DNA from: Olivibacter domesticus | GTDB lineage: Bacteria > Bacteroidota > Bacteroidia > Sphingobacteriales > Sphingobacteriaceae | DNA: 64,000 nt | Direction of reading: 5' to 3' | Assembly (NCBI RefSeq): GCF_900109575.1 | Contig: NZ_FOAF01000003.1 | Coordinates: 186,001 to 250,000 of the forward strand | Shown here: positions 53,530 to 62,921 of the stretch, piece by piece | How positions within the stretch are numbered: position 1 is the first letter of the stretch | How the letters are laid out: each line of letters starts with the position of its first letter | Program-made: the position numbers and the translations under genes | The notes under the pieces: model-generated | The model's database searches: none | The model's input: only the letters and a program-made list of their open reading frames with translations | What the model was told of the DNA's origin: nothing

Positions 53530-54171
53530 TTATTGTGAATCGCTAATATCCACGACCTCAATTTCAAATACTAAAGGGGAGTTTGCGGGAATTTTATCGC
53601 GCTCTCTGGTATCATATCCCCAAGGAGAAGGGGCGACAAAGCGAATCTTAGACCCTTTTTTTAATCCAGTTGAGGTTAATCCGCCTACTGCGTAATCCTG
53701 TCCGTTATAGGGAATTTTTTGCGGTAAAAAGGCAATTGTCCAAGCGGGAATGATGTCCTGTGCTAAATTGAAAATAAATGTTTTCTTGTTGGTCGATTGC
53801 TCGTCTGTTTGATCAAAAACAGTTCCGTTAAGCAATTGACCCTTATATTTGACTTCGATTTTTGGCGCGACTATCTGCCCCGAACCGCTACGCTTGTAAG
53901 TATAAGAATCTTCTTGCCCGCGAGTAAGTATTTCATACCAAATGCCCCTCGAAGTATCCAAAATAGGGTTGGTCCATCCATTTGAAGGATTTTCTACATA
54001 AGCTTTCAATAGGGGCGCTTGTTCTTTTATAAGGTTTTTTATACGAGCTTCTTCGATAGAATCTTGTCTTTCTTGCTCTCTTGCCAATTCGTCAAAGTCG
54101 GTTTTATTACATGCGGAAAAAAGAATAATTACTCCAAAAATCAGGAGGAATAGTTTGTTTGTGTGTTTCAT
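53530..54171 (-). CDS. FKBP-type peptidyl-prolyl isomerase lipoprotein
   Basis: 213 residues from the ATG at 54171, chosen because it begins the lipoprotein signal MKHTNKLFLLIFGVIILFSAC (Cys21); an in-frame ATG at 54216 adds 15 residues and is rejected. The FKBP domain occupies about 105-210: VKYKGQLLNGTVFDQT, then AWTIAFLPQKIPYNGQDYAVGGLTSTGLKKGSKIRFVAPSPWGYD and IPANSPLVFEIEVVDI. It is likely attached to a membrane facing the periplasm and assists folding of exported proteins. GldI of gliding bacteria is a relative, but this is not evidence of gliding here. Confidence 0.9.
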   Translation of the reverse strand: MKHTNKLFLLIFGVIILFSACNKTDFDELAREQERQDSIEEARIKNLIKEQAPLLKAYVENPSNGWTNPILDTSRGIWYEILTRGQEDSYTYKRSGSGQIVAPKIEVKYKGQLLNGTVFDQTDEQSTNKKTFIFNLAQDIIPAWTIAFLPQKIPYNGQDYAVGGLTSTGLKKGSKIRFVAPSPWGYDTRERDKIPANSPLVFEIEVVDISDSQ

Positions 54172-54425
54172 ATATTGTTTGTTTTCTGTTAGTAAAATAA
54201 GCACGGCCTTGACCAAGAGATTTTATGACTTTGGTTTGGCTAAGGTCTAAACGGGAAGAAATAGACTTATGCTACAGTGGTTTTGGATCCTGCTTGATTT
54301 TCTATCTGCCTAAATTTAAGCTTGCTGGAACATTTAAAGGTTAAATCGAAAAAAAAATAAAATAAAATGTCCAATCTCTGAAGATTGATTGTTATTGGGT
54401 TTTAAACAAATAAATATTTAATATC

Positions 54426-54878
54426 ATGGAACAAAGAATCAACATCCAAGAAAAAGGACAAAATGCGTTAAAAGCTGTTTTCGGAATCGGTGCTTACTTA
54501 AAAAAATCTAACCTTGACAAAAATTTGTTAGAATTAGTTAACTTTCGGATATCGCAAATCAATGGATGTGCATACTGTTTGGACATGCACTCAAAAGAGT
54601 TAAGAGCTGCGGGAGAAACAGAGCAACGCTTATATGGTTTGAGTGCATGGCGGGAAACGCCTTATTATACCAAGCGCGAGCAGGCGGCTCTTGCTTGGGG
54701 GGAAGCGGTAAATGCTTGTACGGTATCTGATGAGGTCTTTCAGCAAGCAATTGCAAGTTTTTCTGAGGAGGAATTGATTGATTTAACGCTGTCTATCACC
54801 GCTATAAATACGTGGAACCGATTCAATATTGCCTTCCAAGCTATTCCGGGAGATTATAGGGTAGGGCAATTCGGATAA
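54426..54878 (+). CDS. Carboxymuconolactone decarboxylase-family protein, AhpD-like
   Basis: 150 residues. The AhpD-type active-site motif is in the segment QINGCAYCLDMHSKEL, with Cys48, Cys51 and His55, and the family context LVNFRISQINGC and ALAWGEAVN is intact. Such proteins act as alkyl hydroperoxidases or reductase partners. It lies 30 bp before the YciI gene on the same strand, with an ECF42-type sigma gene convergent to both. In Bacteroidota and Actinobacteria small proteins of this kind are often grouped with ECF42 sigma factors. Confidence 0.9.
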   Translation: MEQRINIQEKGQNALKAVFGIGAYLKKSNLDKNLLELVNFRISQINGCAYCLDMHSKELRAAGETEQRLYGLSAWRETPYYTKREQAALAWGEAVNACTVSDEVFQQAIASFSEEELIDLTLSITAINTWNRFNIAFQAIPGDYRVGQFG

Positions 54879-54908
54879 GCATAGTTAAATATCTTAATAA
54901 AAAATAAA

Positions 54909-55265
54909 ATGAACGAGTTCTTATTAATTTTCCGTAGAGATTTCTCAACCAGGGAGGATCAGCCATCCCCAGAACAATTACAAAATTCGCTTAAGCGTTG
55001 GCAAGATTGGTTTGGTGGAATTGTTGCACAAGATAAGTTGGCCAGACCTTTACAGCGTTGGGATGGGAAAGGAAAAATTGTAAAATCAGGTAAAGTAGTG
55101 ACAGATGGCCCTTATGCGGAGATTAAGGAATCCATTGGAGGCATGGTCCTAATCAAGGCAGAAGACTATGAGGAGGCCGCAGAAATAGCCAAAGGTTGTC
55201 CTATTTTAGATTTAGGTGGGAACGTTGAAATTCGAATGGCTGTAACACCCGAAGGATTAGAATAA
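54909..55265 (+). CDS. YciI (DGPF)-domain protein
   Basis: 118 residues. The YCII/DGPF domain is visible across the protein: FLLIFRRDFSTREDQPSPEQLQ, then KVVTDGPYAEIKESIGGMVLIKAEDYEEAAEIAKGCPIL, with the characteristic VTDGPYAE motif. The biochemical role of the family is not settled. Its genes typically accompany ECF42 sigma factors; here the sigma gene is convergent just downstream and shares the terminator hairpin. The stop precedes a strong bidirectional hairpin. Confidence 0.9.
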   Translation: MNEFLLIFRRDFSTREDQPSPEQLQNSLKRWQDWFGGIVAQDKLARPLQRWDGKGKIVKSGKVVTDGPYAEIKESIGGMVLIKAEDYEEAAEIAKGCPILDLGGNVEIRMAVTPEGLE

Positions 55266-55273
55266 GTGTCAAG

Positions 55274-55306
55274 GGGGCTTTGGATTATTCCAAAGCCCCT
55301 TTATTT
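55274..55306. terminator. Bidirectional terminator between the YciI and sigma genes
   Basis: GGGGCTTTGG (55274-55283), loop ATTATT, CCAAAGCCCC (55290-55299), followed by TTTATTTG. It lies between two convergent genes and probably terminates both transcripts. Confidence 0.85.
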
Positions 55307-55307
55307 G

Positions 55308-56552
55308 TTAGACATAAGGTGTTTTGGAAATAAGTTTCATACCTCCCCGTATGGTTGCCTTGTCTCCGGGTGAGCGCGCAAGGGCTAACGCGGCCTGGTA
55401 ATGTGCATATGCTTTTTTGTTATCAAGACCGCTATATAAATTACCTAATAGGGAATAATAAAAGTGATTATCGGTTAAGTTCAATTTTTCTGCCTCGATA
55501 ATGGCGACTTCTTTTCCACTTGTTTTTGCCAGCGCAAAGGTTCTATTCATCGCAGCAATAGGTGAATATGCTAAAAGGATCAAATGGTTATACAGCTGAA
55601 GTATGTTTTCCCATTTCTCTTCCGAATCTTCCTTATGAGTATGCCAATACGCAATTCCTGCCTCTAAGTGGTATTTGGTTAATTCATTGCCGGTAGAGGC
55701 CCGATTCAGGTAATACTTTCCCTGTTCGATCAGTTCGCTGTTCCACCGTGTTTCATCTTGATCTTGATATAAGATCATTTCACCGCTATCGTTTGTTCGT
55801 GCGTCAAAGCGGGAAGAATGGAAGCACATTAATGCTAATAGAGCATTTACGGCTGGTTTATTGGTCATTTGATTTTCAACGAGTAGGTAAGTCAATCGCA
55901 TGGCCTCTGCACAAAGATCTTTACGAAGGGGCGTGTCTTGTGATGCGGAGTAATATCCTTCGGAAAAAAGTAGGTATAAAGTGGTCAACACTGTTTCCAG
56001 TCGATCAGTTATTTGTGATACGGTTGGCTGCTCTATCTTGATATCCTCTTCTTTCAACTTTTCTTTAGCCCTCTTGATTCTTTTATAAACAACTTCTTTA
56101 TTTGTTAAAAACGCATCAGCAATCTCTTGTACACCAAATCCGCATAATAGATTCAAAGCGAGAGATATTTGTGATTCGTAGGAAATGCTGGGATTACATA
56201 CGGTAAAAATCATAGCCAGCTGACTGTCGGCAATATTTTTGGTAGAAAGATCAATTTCAATGTCTTCCGTTTTAGGAGCCGTATACCTTATTTCGGGCGC
56301 AAGCTTTTGCTCGAAAAGCGTATTCCTTTTTAAATAATTTTTTGTTTTATTTTTTGCAACAGTATAAAGCCATGCGGTAGGGTTCTGAGGCACACCCTTC
56401 AAACTCCAATCTTCCGTTGCAGAAAGGAAAGTATCGCTCACAATATCTTCTGCAATCTCAATATGTTGTATACCAAATAAATAGCAAAGAACCGAAACAA
56501 TCTTCTGATACTCTGTTCTAAAAAGATTTGGTAATAAAGCTTGTACTTCCAT
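55308..56552 (-). CDS. ECF42-type RNA polymerase sigma factor with C-terminal DUF6596 extension
   Basis: 414 residues, twice the length of usual ECF factors. Region 2 about 12-75 (EIAEDIVSDTFLSATEDWSLKGVPQNPTAWLYTVAKNKTKNYLKR) and region 4 about 120-165 (ALNLLCGFGVQEIADAFLTNKEVVYKRIKRAKEKL). The long C-terminal part (about 175-414) is the DUF6596/helical-repeat extension (VLTTLYLLFSEGYYSASQDTPLRKDLCAEAMRL; VNALLALMCFHSSRFDAR; SPIAAMNRTFALAKTSG). ECF42 factors lack an anti-sigma partner and instead have this extension and a YciI gene nearby, as here. The stimulus is unknown. Confidence 0.92.
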   Translation of the reverse strand: MEVQALLPNLFRTEYQKIVSVLCYLFGIQHIEIAEDIVSDTFLSATEDWSLKGVPQNPTAWLYTVAKNKTKNYLKRNTLFEQKLAPEIRYTAPKTEDIEIDLSTKNIADSQLAMIFTVCNPSISYESQISLALNLLCGFGVQEIADAFLTNKEVVYKRIKRAKEKLKEEDIKIEQPTVSQITDRLETVLTTLYLLFSEGYYSASQDTPLRKDLCAEAMRLTYLLVENQMTNKPAVNALLALMCFHSSRFDARTNDSGEMILYQDQDETRWNSELIEQGKYYLNRASTGNELTKYHLEAGIAYWHTHKEDSEEKWENILQLYNHLILLAYSPIAAMNRTFALAKTSGKEVAIIEAEKLNLTDNHFYYSLLGNLYSGLDNKKAYAHYQAALALARSPGDKATIRGGMKLISKTPYV

Positions 56553-56684
56553 ATAAATAAAAAAACACTTTTGTAAATATACAAAGGCATTTTGTTTTTT
56601 AGGCGATCATGCTGAGGGCTTATTTACTTGCAAGCGAAGCGAAAAGTTCGGCTACGTGTAGAGTAAAGATCTTACTGCTTTACG

Positions 56685-57092
56685 CTATTTTTCCACATAA
56701 TCTATGCAGGAGGAGCTTTTTAACTCTAAGGTGTTACTGATGTTAGGTTTTCCATAATTGTAAACGGCTAAAGCGAAAAGATACCCTAATAGAAGTGCTA
56801 TAATATCATAAATATCAAATACACGGCTGCTCCAAACTTGTTCAAACTCGTAGATTAATGATCCCAAAAAACAAAAAAAGATGCCTTTTTGATGCTTAAC
56901 CTTTGTATAAGCCAAAGAAAGAAAAGCGATACCAATAACCGCAAAGAAACTGGGAAATGAACCTAGTAAAATACGAACAAGATCGCATTCTACATGATTT
57001 ATTCTTCTGATAAATTTAGCTGCAAGTCCGAGAATCCCACTGAAGATAAAAAGTAATAAATAATCTTGCCTGTCGTAAGGTCTTTTAAGCAT
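56685..57092 (-). CDS. Hypothetical membrane protein, VanZ-like region
   Basis: 135 residues with four hydrophobic helices (about 12-30, 43-62, 70-85 and 95-110). The segment EFEQVWSSRVFDIYDIIALLLGYLFAL looks like the E-x-x-Q...D-x-x-D-I-x-A-x-x-x-G motif of VanZ-like membrane proteins, but the match is short. The last 20 residues are polar. It stands alone on the minus strand between the ECF42 gene and module 4. No function can be stated. Confidence 0.55.
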   Translation of the reverse strand: MLKRPYDRQDYLLLFIFSGILGLAAKFIRRINHVECDLVRILLGSFPSFFAVIGIAFLSLAYTKVKHQKGIFFCFLGSLIYEFEQVWSSRVFDIYDIIALLLGYLFALAVYNYGKPNISNTLELKSSSCIDYVEK

Positions 57093-57455
57093 CGCTAACG
57101 ATTAATTATCTAATATATTTATTCTTTATTAGAAACATTTAGTACGAACAATAATAATGTTTTTTTATTTACTCCAGGGCTTTCATCCAATAGATGTTTC
57201 TTCTTTATTCTATTAAATTGGAATGAAAACAAGAAGCCCTATTTGAACGGGCATGTAATAGAAATGCCGGCCTTGAATTAAAAGAGAAGTATTTAATCAC
57301 TCATATAGAATAAGCATATTTACGGCGGAAGAATACTTGGAAACAAAAAAAATAGTTTATTTTCGAGGAATATTATTAAGCAAAGCATAAAACCAATTAA
57401 ACCTTGTATCCAGTTTAACTATTGCTGCGCTTTATGCTAATCAATCTAATGGATA
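57093..57455. other. Intergenic region upstream of module 4
   Basis: 363 bp, AT-rich, without an ORF. Contains a TTAACTATT sequence upstream of the sigma gene, but no TAnnTTTG box at the 18-bp spacing seen in modules 2 and 3. Nothing else recognised. Confidence 0.5.
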
Positions 57456-58067
57456 ATGAATATGCATAGGCAAACCTCTGACGCTGAATTGATGGAATTG
57501 CTAAAACAAGACAATCAAGGAGCTATGCGCCAAATTTTTGACCGCTATTGGAAAAAGCTCTTTAGTGTTGCACTGAACCGCTTATCCGTTCCGGAGCGAG
57601 CGGAAGAGTGCGTGTCTGATGTTTTAATCTCTGTTTGGGCAAGGCGAAAAAGTATCAACCTTCGGCACACTCTTGCCACTTATTTGGCCGTTGCTGTGAA
57701 ATACAGAAGCATGCGTATGCTGGCTGAGGAATATAAAAAAGGCTTGCCACATACCATAGAGCTAATGAACGATGAGTTATACGGTTACGATGAGTCTTCA
57801 GTAGACGAATATATCTTTGAAAAGGAATTGATGGAAAGCTTGGAAAATTCGATTAAACAATTGCCGGATAAATGTCAGTTGGTATACCGAATGAGCAGCG
57901 AACAGGGAATGAGTTACAAAGAGATCGCAAAAAAGCTAAGCCTTTCTGAAAAAACAGTCCAGGCACATCTAACGAAGGCCACCAAAGACCTTCGAAATGA
58001 ATTAGGCAAACAATACCCAACTTTTATATTAAGCCTCGCCATCGCTTCTTTATACCGTTTTTTATAA
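57456..58067 (+). CDS. ECF sigma-70 factor (module 4)
   Basis: 203 residues. Region 2 about 25-90 (FDRYWKKLFSVALNRLSVPERAEECVSDVLISVWARR) and region 4 about 130-185 (LPDKCQLVYRMSSEQGMSYKEIAKKLSLSEKTVQAHLTKATKDLRNEL). The LPDKCQLVYRMSxEQG block is typical of Bacteroidota SusCD-associated ECF factors and differs from the PENMRxxFLLR block of modules 2 and 3. FecR follows after 94 bp. It starts the last, incomplete module of the window. Confidence 0.93.
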   Translation: MNMHRQTSDAELMELLKQDNQGAMRQIFDRYWKKLFSVALNRLSVPERAEECVSDVLISVWARRKSINLRHTLATYLAVAVKYRSMRMLAEEYKKGLPHTIELMNDELYGYDESSVDEYIFEKELMESLENSIKQLPDKCQLVYRMSSEQGMSYKEIAKKLSLSEKTVQAHLTKATKDLRNELGKQYPTFILSLAIASLYRFL

Positions 58068-58161
58068 GTCTTTCGAAATTTTCCCTAGATTTTTAAAAAA
58101 AATCCAGTACGACTAAGGTTGTCTGGTCAATTATGATACTATAGATAAAAGGTACTATATA

Positions 58162-59352
58162 ATGGCTTCGAAGTTTTCCAGCGCATATATTAAGGAATTG
58201 GCCTATAAATGGGAAAGAGGCTTATTGACAGAATCGGAAAAAGCCGATTTTGAAGCCTGGTACAACAACCATGATGATGAAAGCGCCGAGCTTCCTACGA
58301 ATTATGACGGGGAGGAAGTGATTCAGGATAGGCTGCTTAGCCGGCTGATGTCGCATATGCATGCAGGCCCTTCAGAAAAAAAATATAACAGATCGCGCGT
58401 TATTTCCATGATCGCGGCAGCTTCTGTACTGCTTGTTATGTTGAGTATAGGAGCCTATTTCTATAGGAAAGAATCTGCTGGTTTTAAGCAGGAACGAATG
58501 GCTGCCAGCGAAGATATCGATCCGGGCAGTAATAAAGCGATATTAACGCTTGCTGACGGGCGTAAGATAAATTTAGATATGGCTACTGATGGAGCGTTGG
58601 CGGAAGAAAAAGGGATTAAAATAAGCAAAACAGCAGACGGCCAGATTGTTTACGAGGTGATGCCGACTCCGAAGAATGGAAGTGAAGCAATTTCATATAA
58701 TACCATAGAAACACCCAAAGGGGGACAGTATAAAATAGTGTTACCCGACAGTTCGCGTGTTTGGCTTAACGCTGCCAGTGTCCTGAAATACCCTACTAAT
58801 TTTGATAATAAAAACCGAACGGTGGAGCTGAAGGGTGAGGCTTATTTTGAAATATCATCTGATAAGCAAAGGCCCTTCCTGGTAAAAAACGACCGACAAC
58901 TAACACAAGTATTAGGTACACAATTTAATATTTCGGCTTATGCAGAGGAAGAAACAGTGAAGACCACTTTGGTAGAAGGAGCTGTTCGTGTGATACCCTC
59001 TTCTTCAATAGGAAATAAAGCTGGCAATTTACCAACAATCCTTAGTCCAGGTGAACAAAGTACGGTGCTAAACGGTGAAATGTCAATTGCTAAAGTAGAT
59101 CTTACACCCTATATCAGTTGGAAAAAGGGTGTTTTTTATTTTGATGAAACGAGGTTAGCGGATGCTATGAGACAATTGAGCCGATGGTATGATGTGGAGG
59201 TGGTATATAGTGGCAAAGTGCCTGACACCTATTTTTACGGTGAAATAAGCAGAGCTAAAACATTATCGGCCGTACTAAAAATTTTACAGGAGGGAGGGGT
59301 AAGGTTTAAGATTGAAAAAGCAGCAGGTAAAAATAAACTTATTGTGTACTAG
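58162..59352 (+). CDS. FecR-type anti-sigma factor (module 4)
   Basis: 396 residues, the long form as in module 1. Cytoplasmic part with LTESEKADFEAWYNNH, transmembrane helix about 81-101, then a domain shared with module 1 (NKAILTLADGRKINLDMA; ISKTADGQIVYEVMP; YNTIETPKGGQYKIVLPDSSRVWLNAASVL), the FecR core (GEAYFEISSDKQRPFLVKN; LGTQFNISAYAEE) and the C-terminal DUF4974-like domain (YFDETRLADAMRQLSRWYDVEVVYSG; FKIEKAAGKNKLIVY). It receives the SusC signal and releases the sigma factor. Confidence 0.94.
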   Translation: MASKFSSAYIKELAYKWERGLLTESEKADFEAWYNNHDDESAELPTNYDGEEVIQDRLLSRLMSHMHAGPSEKKYNRSRVISMIAAASVLLVMLSIGAYFYRKESAGFKQERMAASEDIDPGSNKAILTLADGRKINLDMATDGALAEEKGIKISKTADGQIVYEVMPTPKNGSEAISYNTIETPKGGQYKIVLPDSSRVWLNAASVLKYPTNFDNKNRTVELKGEAYFEISSDKQRPFLVKNDRQLTQVLGTQFNISAYAEEETVKTTLVEGAVRVIPSSSIGNKAGNLPTILSPGEQSTVLNGEMSIAKVDLTPYISWKKGVFYFDETRLADAMRQLSRWYDVEVVYSGKVPDTYFYGEISRAKTLSAVLKILQEGGVRFKIEKAAGKNKLIVY

Positions 59353-59478
59353 GTACGCATAATAAACGGGGGCGGTGAATAGAGACAACAGGAGATAAAT
59401 GAAATTATTAACCATTAAACGGAGATGCAATTATGATGAAGCACAAAAAAACGTAACGTAAACCAAAGCATCAATGAA

Positions 59479-59505
59479 CCGGATAGTGCTGGAGACACTA
59501 CCCGG
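59479..59505 (+). promoter_or_regulatory. Hairpin in the fecR-susC junction of module 4
   Basis: CCGGATAGTG (59479-59488) pairs with CACTACCCGG (59496-59505), 10 bp with one mismatch, 7-nt loop CTGGAGA. No T-run follows. Its position matches the hairpin in module 1. Confidence 0.5.
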
Positions 59506-59592
59506 CAGATTTGGATGCGCAATATCGCTGCCACGAGGGTAGCAAAAGGATCTAACCAATTTTATATTACACCATTCAAACAGTACAAACAT

Positions 59593-62500
59593 ATGATTTT
59601 TTACGCATGTGTTAAAGGTTCATTTTGGCCTTTGACTTATCGATGGCTACTGATTATGAAACTAGCAGTTTTCATTACACTTCTTTCTGTGATGCAGGCG
59701 GTTGCGGGTAGTTTTGCTCAAACCATTACGCTGAAAGCAAAGAATATTCCCCTCGCACAGGTGATGCGGGGTATTCAGAAGCAAAGTGGCCATCCTTTTT
59801 TTCTGAACGGGAAAGATTTGGCAGATAAAAAAGTGGAGGCGGATTTTAAAAATGCACCACTTGATGAAGCAATGACCGTTTTATTGAAACCTTTGTCGCT
59901 AGAATGGACGCTGAAAGATGGCACCATTGTGATTAAAGCTAGCCAGTCAAGCAGGCTTTACCAACCCAAATTTGTAGAAATGCAACCCAAAAGTGTAATC
60001 GGCCGGGTGACAGATGAGCAAGGTAAACCCATCGAACGGGTTACAGTATTAGTAAAAGGGACCTCGGTGGCAAGCTCAACGGACGCGCAAGGTAATTACC
60101 AAATTAACATGAGCAGCGGAGGGGCTGTGCTGGTATTTACTATTCTAGGATTTGAAACCATCGAAAAAGCTGTTGGTAATCAAACAACTATTAATGTCAC
60201 GATGAAAGAGTCGGTAAGCGATTTAGATGAAGTGGTGGTAGTAGGTTATGGTACCGCTCGAAAGCGCGACCTCACAGGGGCTGTCGCTTCTATAAAAGCG
60301 GATGAAATAAGCCAGGTACCTTCCTCGAATATGGTTCAATCATTGGCGGGTAGAGCTTCAGGTGTTTATGTTTCGCAAAATACCGGTTCACCGGGAAGCC
60401 CTGTCAGCGTTCGTATTCGGGGTACAAATTCCATAAAAGGCAGTAATGAGCCTCTTTACGTGGTAGATGGATTTCCTTACTCCGGCTCTCCCTTACTGTT
60501 GAATAACGCCGATATCGAATCGGTTGAGATTTTAAAAGATGCCTCGGCCACAGCCATTTATGGATCTAGGGGCGCAAATGGCGTTGTACTCATCACAACA
60601 AAAACGGGAAAATCGGGAAAAGTTAAAGTGGATTACGACGGTTACATCGGTAGTCAGTCTTTGCGTAAAAAGCTTGACTTAATGAATGCAACGGAATATG
60701 CGAATTTCTATAATGAACAGGCCGCTAACGATGGTCTTGCGCCTCATTTTACGGCGGATGAAGTTGCTTCTTTTGGCGAAGGTACCGATTGGCAGGACGT
60801 GGTGTTCCGTAGTGCACCGATCATCAGTAATACTGTAACAATCAGTGGGGGAAATGATAAGACAAGATTTTCTGTTTCCGGTGGCAATTTTAATCAGAAA
60901 GGAATCATCGTAGGGAGTGAATATGTTCGGAATTCTTTGCGCGTGAATTTAAATTCGGATATCAGTGATAAATTAAAATTTGATTTCAGTGGTATTTTAA
61001 GCCGCTTTGATGAAAACAGAAAGGAATCAGAAAAGGGAAATCGGGGAGGTTCGTTGATCTCGGCGGCGCTTTCAGGTTACCCCACAATGGCCTTGTACAA
61101 TGCCGATGGAAGCTATACAAACCTAACAGAGGCTTATACTTGGGGGTCGAACGTAATTGTGAATCCCTTGAACTTTTTACATCAAGAATCTAACAAAACG
61201 AAATCGGATAATGTGCTTGCAAATCTTTCTCTGAGCTATGAACCCATAAAAGGGTTGATATTTAAAACCTTAGGAGGCATCGAAAATGGAAATGAGCGTA
61301 CGGACATATATAGAACAACGAGATTTGTCAATTCCACAGGCTCGGCAAGCATTTCGACACCAAAAGTAACCAGTGTACTGAGCGAAAATACCGTTAATTA
61401 TCGAAGGGACTTCGGTAAACATAATATCAATGCACTGGCTGGTTTTACTTATCAGAACTATGTGGCAACCACTTTTTCGGCCTCAGGAACGGGTTTCATC
61501 AGTGATAATCAAGAAACCTATGACATTGGAGCGGCGGCTACACAGAACGTACCTAAGTCATCTTATACAAAATGGAGTTTGATCTCTTACTTAGCACGGG
61601 TAAATTATTCATTTGATAATCGTTTTTTAGCTACGATTAGTTTTCGGACGGATGGTTCTTCGCGATACAGCGAAGGGCAAAAATGGGGCTATTTCCCTTC
61701 TGCCGCTTTGGCATGGCGTCTCTCTGAAGAACCTTTCATTAAAAGTATTCCTGTGATCTCTGACTTAAAATTGCGTGTTGGTTACGGCGAAACAGGGAAT
61801 ACGGCCATCGATCCATATTTTACATTGAATCAGCTGGTCTCTAGTCAGGTCGTATTCGGCGACGCCCTGGTACCTGCTTATTCACCTAGCAACCGCTTGG
61901 CTGGCCCCCTAAAATGGGAAACAACAGCGCAAACGGATATTGGTATTGATTTGGGATTGCTGAATAATAGATTAAGCATAACAGCCGATTTTTATGTAAA
62001 GAATACGCGCGATTTGCTGAACAACGTTACCTTACCCGCCTCGCAGGGTTATTCGTTCACCGTGCAGAACGTAGGTAAAATTCGAAACAAAGGGATTGAT
62101 CTGAATGTAACGGGCGAGGTATTAAAGGGAGATTTTAATTGGCAACTTGGAGGAAATATATCCTTTAATAGGAATAAAGTGATGGAACTCTATAGTGGGA
62201 ATGATATTTTGGGAAGTGTTATCGGTGCAGCGCTCAGCGATAATATCAATATCTTACGTGAAGGATATCCCCTGGGGTCTTTTTACGGATATGTAGAAGA
62301 CGGTTATGATGCGAATGGTTATATTATTTACAAAGACTTCAATGATAATGGAAGTCGAGATCAAGGAGATAAGCAAATTATTGGTGACCCGAATCCCGAC
62401 TTCACATATGGTCTTACTTCTTCCATGTCTTACAAGCGTTTCGACCTTTCCATTTTTGTGCAGGGAAGCAAGGGCAACGATATTTATAACCTGAGTGCGC

Positions 62501-62895
62501 AAGGGCAGGGTTATGATTACGGGCAGGCGCTTAATATGTTACGTGAAGTGTATACCGATCATTGGACACCAACAAATACCAACGCAAAATATCCCGTCAT
62601 TAAAACCAACTCGCAAGCACAGATGTCTGACCGTTTTGTGGAAGATGGATCCTTTTTACGTGTGAAGAATATTCAACTGGCATACAACCTGCCAACGGAT
62701 AAATGGCAGTTGAAGTGGTTATCGAGCGGGCAAGTATATATAAGCGCGCAAAACTTATTCACGCTAACAGACTATTCTTGGTATGATCCAGAGGTGAATT
62801 CCTATGGGGGTAATAATTCGATTGTACTTGGTATAGACCACTATGTTTACCCAACAGCAAAGACCTTGACGTTTGGGATAAAAGCAAGTTTTTAA
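59593..62895 (+). CDS. SusC/RagA-type TonB-dependent transporter with STN domain (module 4)
   Basis: 1100 residues from the ATG at 59593; an in-frame ATG at 59515 would add 26 polar residues. The signal helix is about 17-42 (LLIMKLAVFITLLSVMQAVAGSFAQ), STN domain about 44-115 (ITLKAKNIPLAQVMRGIQKQSGHPFFLN), regulatory domain about 134-204 (VIGRVTDEQGKPIERVTVLVKGT), LDEVVVVGYG (211-220), plug (VEILKDASATAIYGSRGANGVVLITTKTG) and barrel ending GIKASF. Same GYG subtype as module 1. The start of the SusD gene follows within 27 bp. Confidence 0.95.
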   Translation: MIFYACVKGSFWPLTYRWLLIMKLAVFITLLSVMQAVAGSFAQTITLKAKNIPLAQVMRGIQKQSGHPFFLNGKDLADKKVEADFKNAPLDEAMTVLLKPLSLEWTLKDGTIVIKASQSSRLYQPKFVEMQPKSVIGRVTDEQGKPIERVTVLVKGTSVASSTDAQGNYQINMSSGGAVLVFTILGFETIEKAVGNQTTINVTMKESVSDLDEVVVVGYGTARKRDLTGAVASIKADEISQVPSSNMVQSLAGRASGVYVSQNTGSPGSPVSVRIRGTNSIKGSNEPLYVVDGFPYSGSPLLLNNADIESVEILKDASATAIYGSRGANGVVLITTKTGKSGKVKVDYDGYIGSQSLRKKLDLMNATEYANFYNEQAANDGLAPHFTADEVASFGEGTDWQDVVFRSAPIISNTVTISGGNDKTRFSVSGGNFNQKGIIVGSEYVRNSLRVNLNSDISDKLKFDFSGILSRFDENRKESEKGNRGGSLISAALSGYPTMALYNADGSYTNLTEAYTWGSNVIVNPLNFLHQESNKTKSDNVLANLSLSYEPIKGLIFKTLGGIENGNERTDIYRTTRFVNSTGSASISTPKVTSVLSENTVNYRRDFGKHNINALAGFTYQNYVATTFSASGTGFISDNQETYDIGAAATQNVPKSSYTKWSLISYLARVNYSFDNRFLATISFRTDGSSRYSEGQKWGYFPSAALAWRLSEEPFIKSIPVISDLKLRVGYGETGNTAIDPYFTLNQLVSSQVVFGDALVPAYSPSNRLAGPLKWETTAQTDIGIDLGLLNNRLSITADFYVKNTRDLLNNVTLPASQGYSFTVQNVGKIRNKGIDLNVTGEVLKGDFNWQLGGNISFNRNKVMELYSGNDILGSVIGAALSDNINILREGYPLGSFYGYVEDGYDANGYIIYKDFNDNGSRDQGDKQIIGDPNPDFTYGLTSSMSYKRFDLSIFVQGSKGNDIYNLSAQGQGYDYGQALNMLREVYTDHWTPTNTNAKYPVIKTNSQAQMSDRFVEDGSFLRVKNIQLAYNLPTDKWQLKWLSSGQVYISAQNLFTLTDYSWYDPEVNSYGGNNSIVLGIDHYVYPTAKTLTFGIKASF

Positions 62896-62921
62896 TGGAT
62901 TCGTTTAATAAAGAGATTAAG

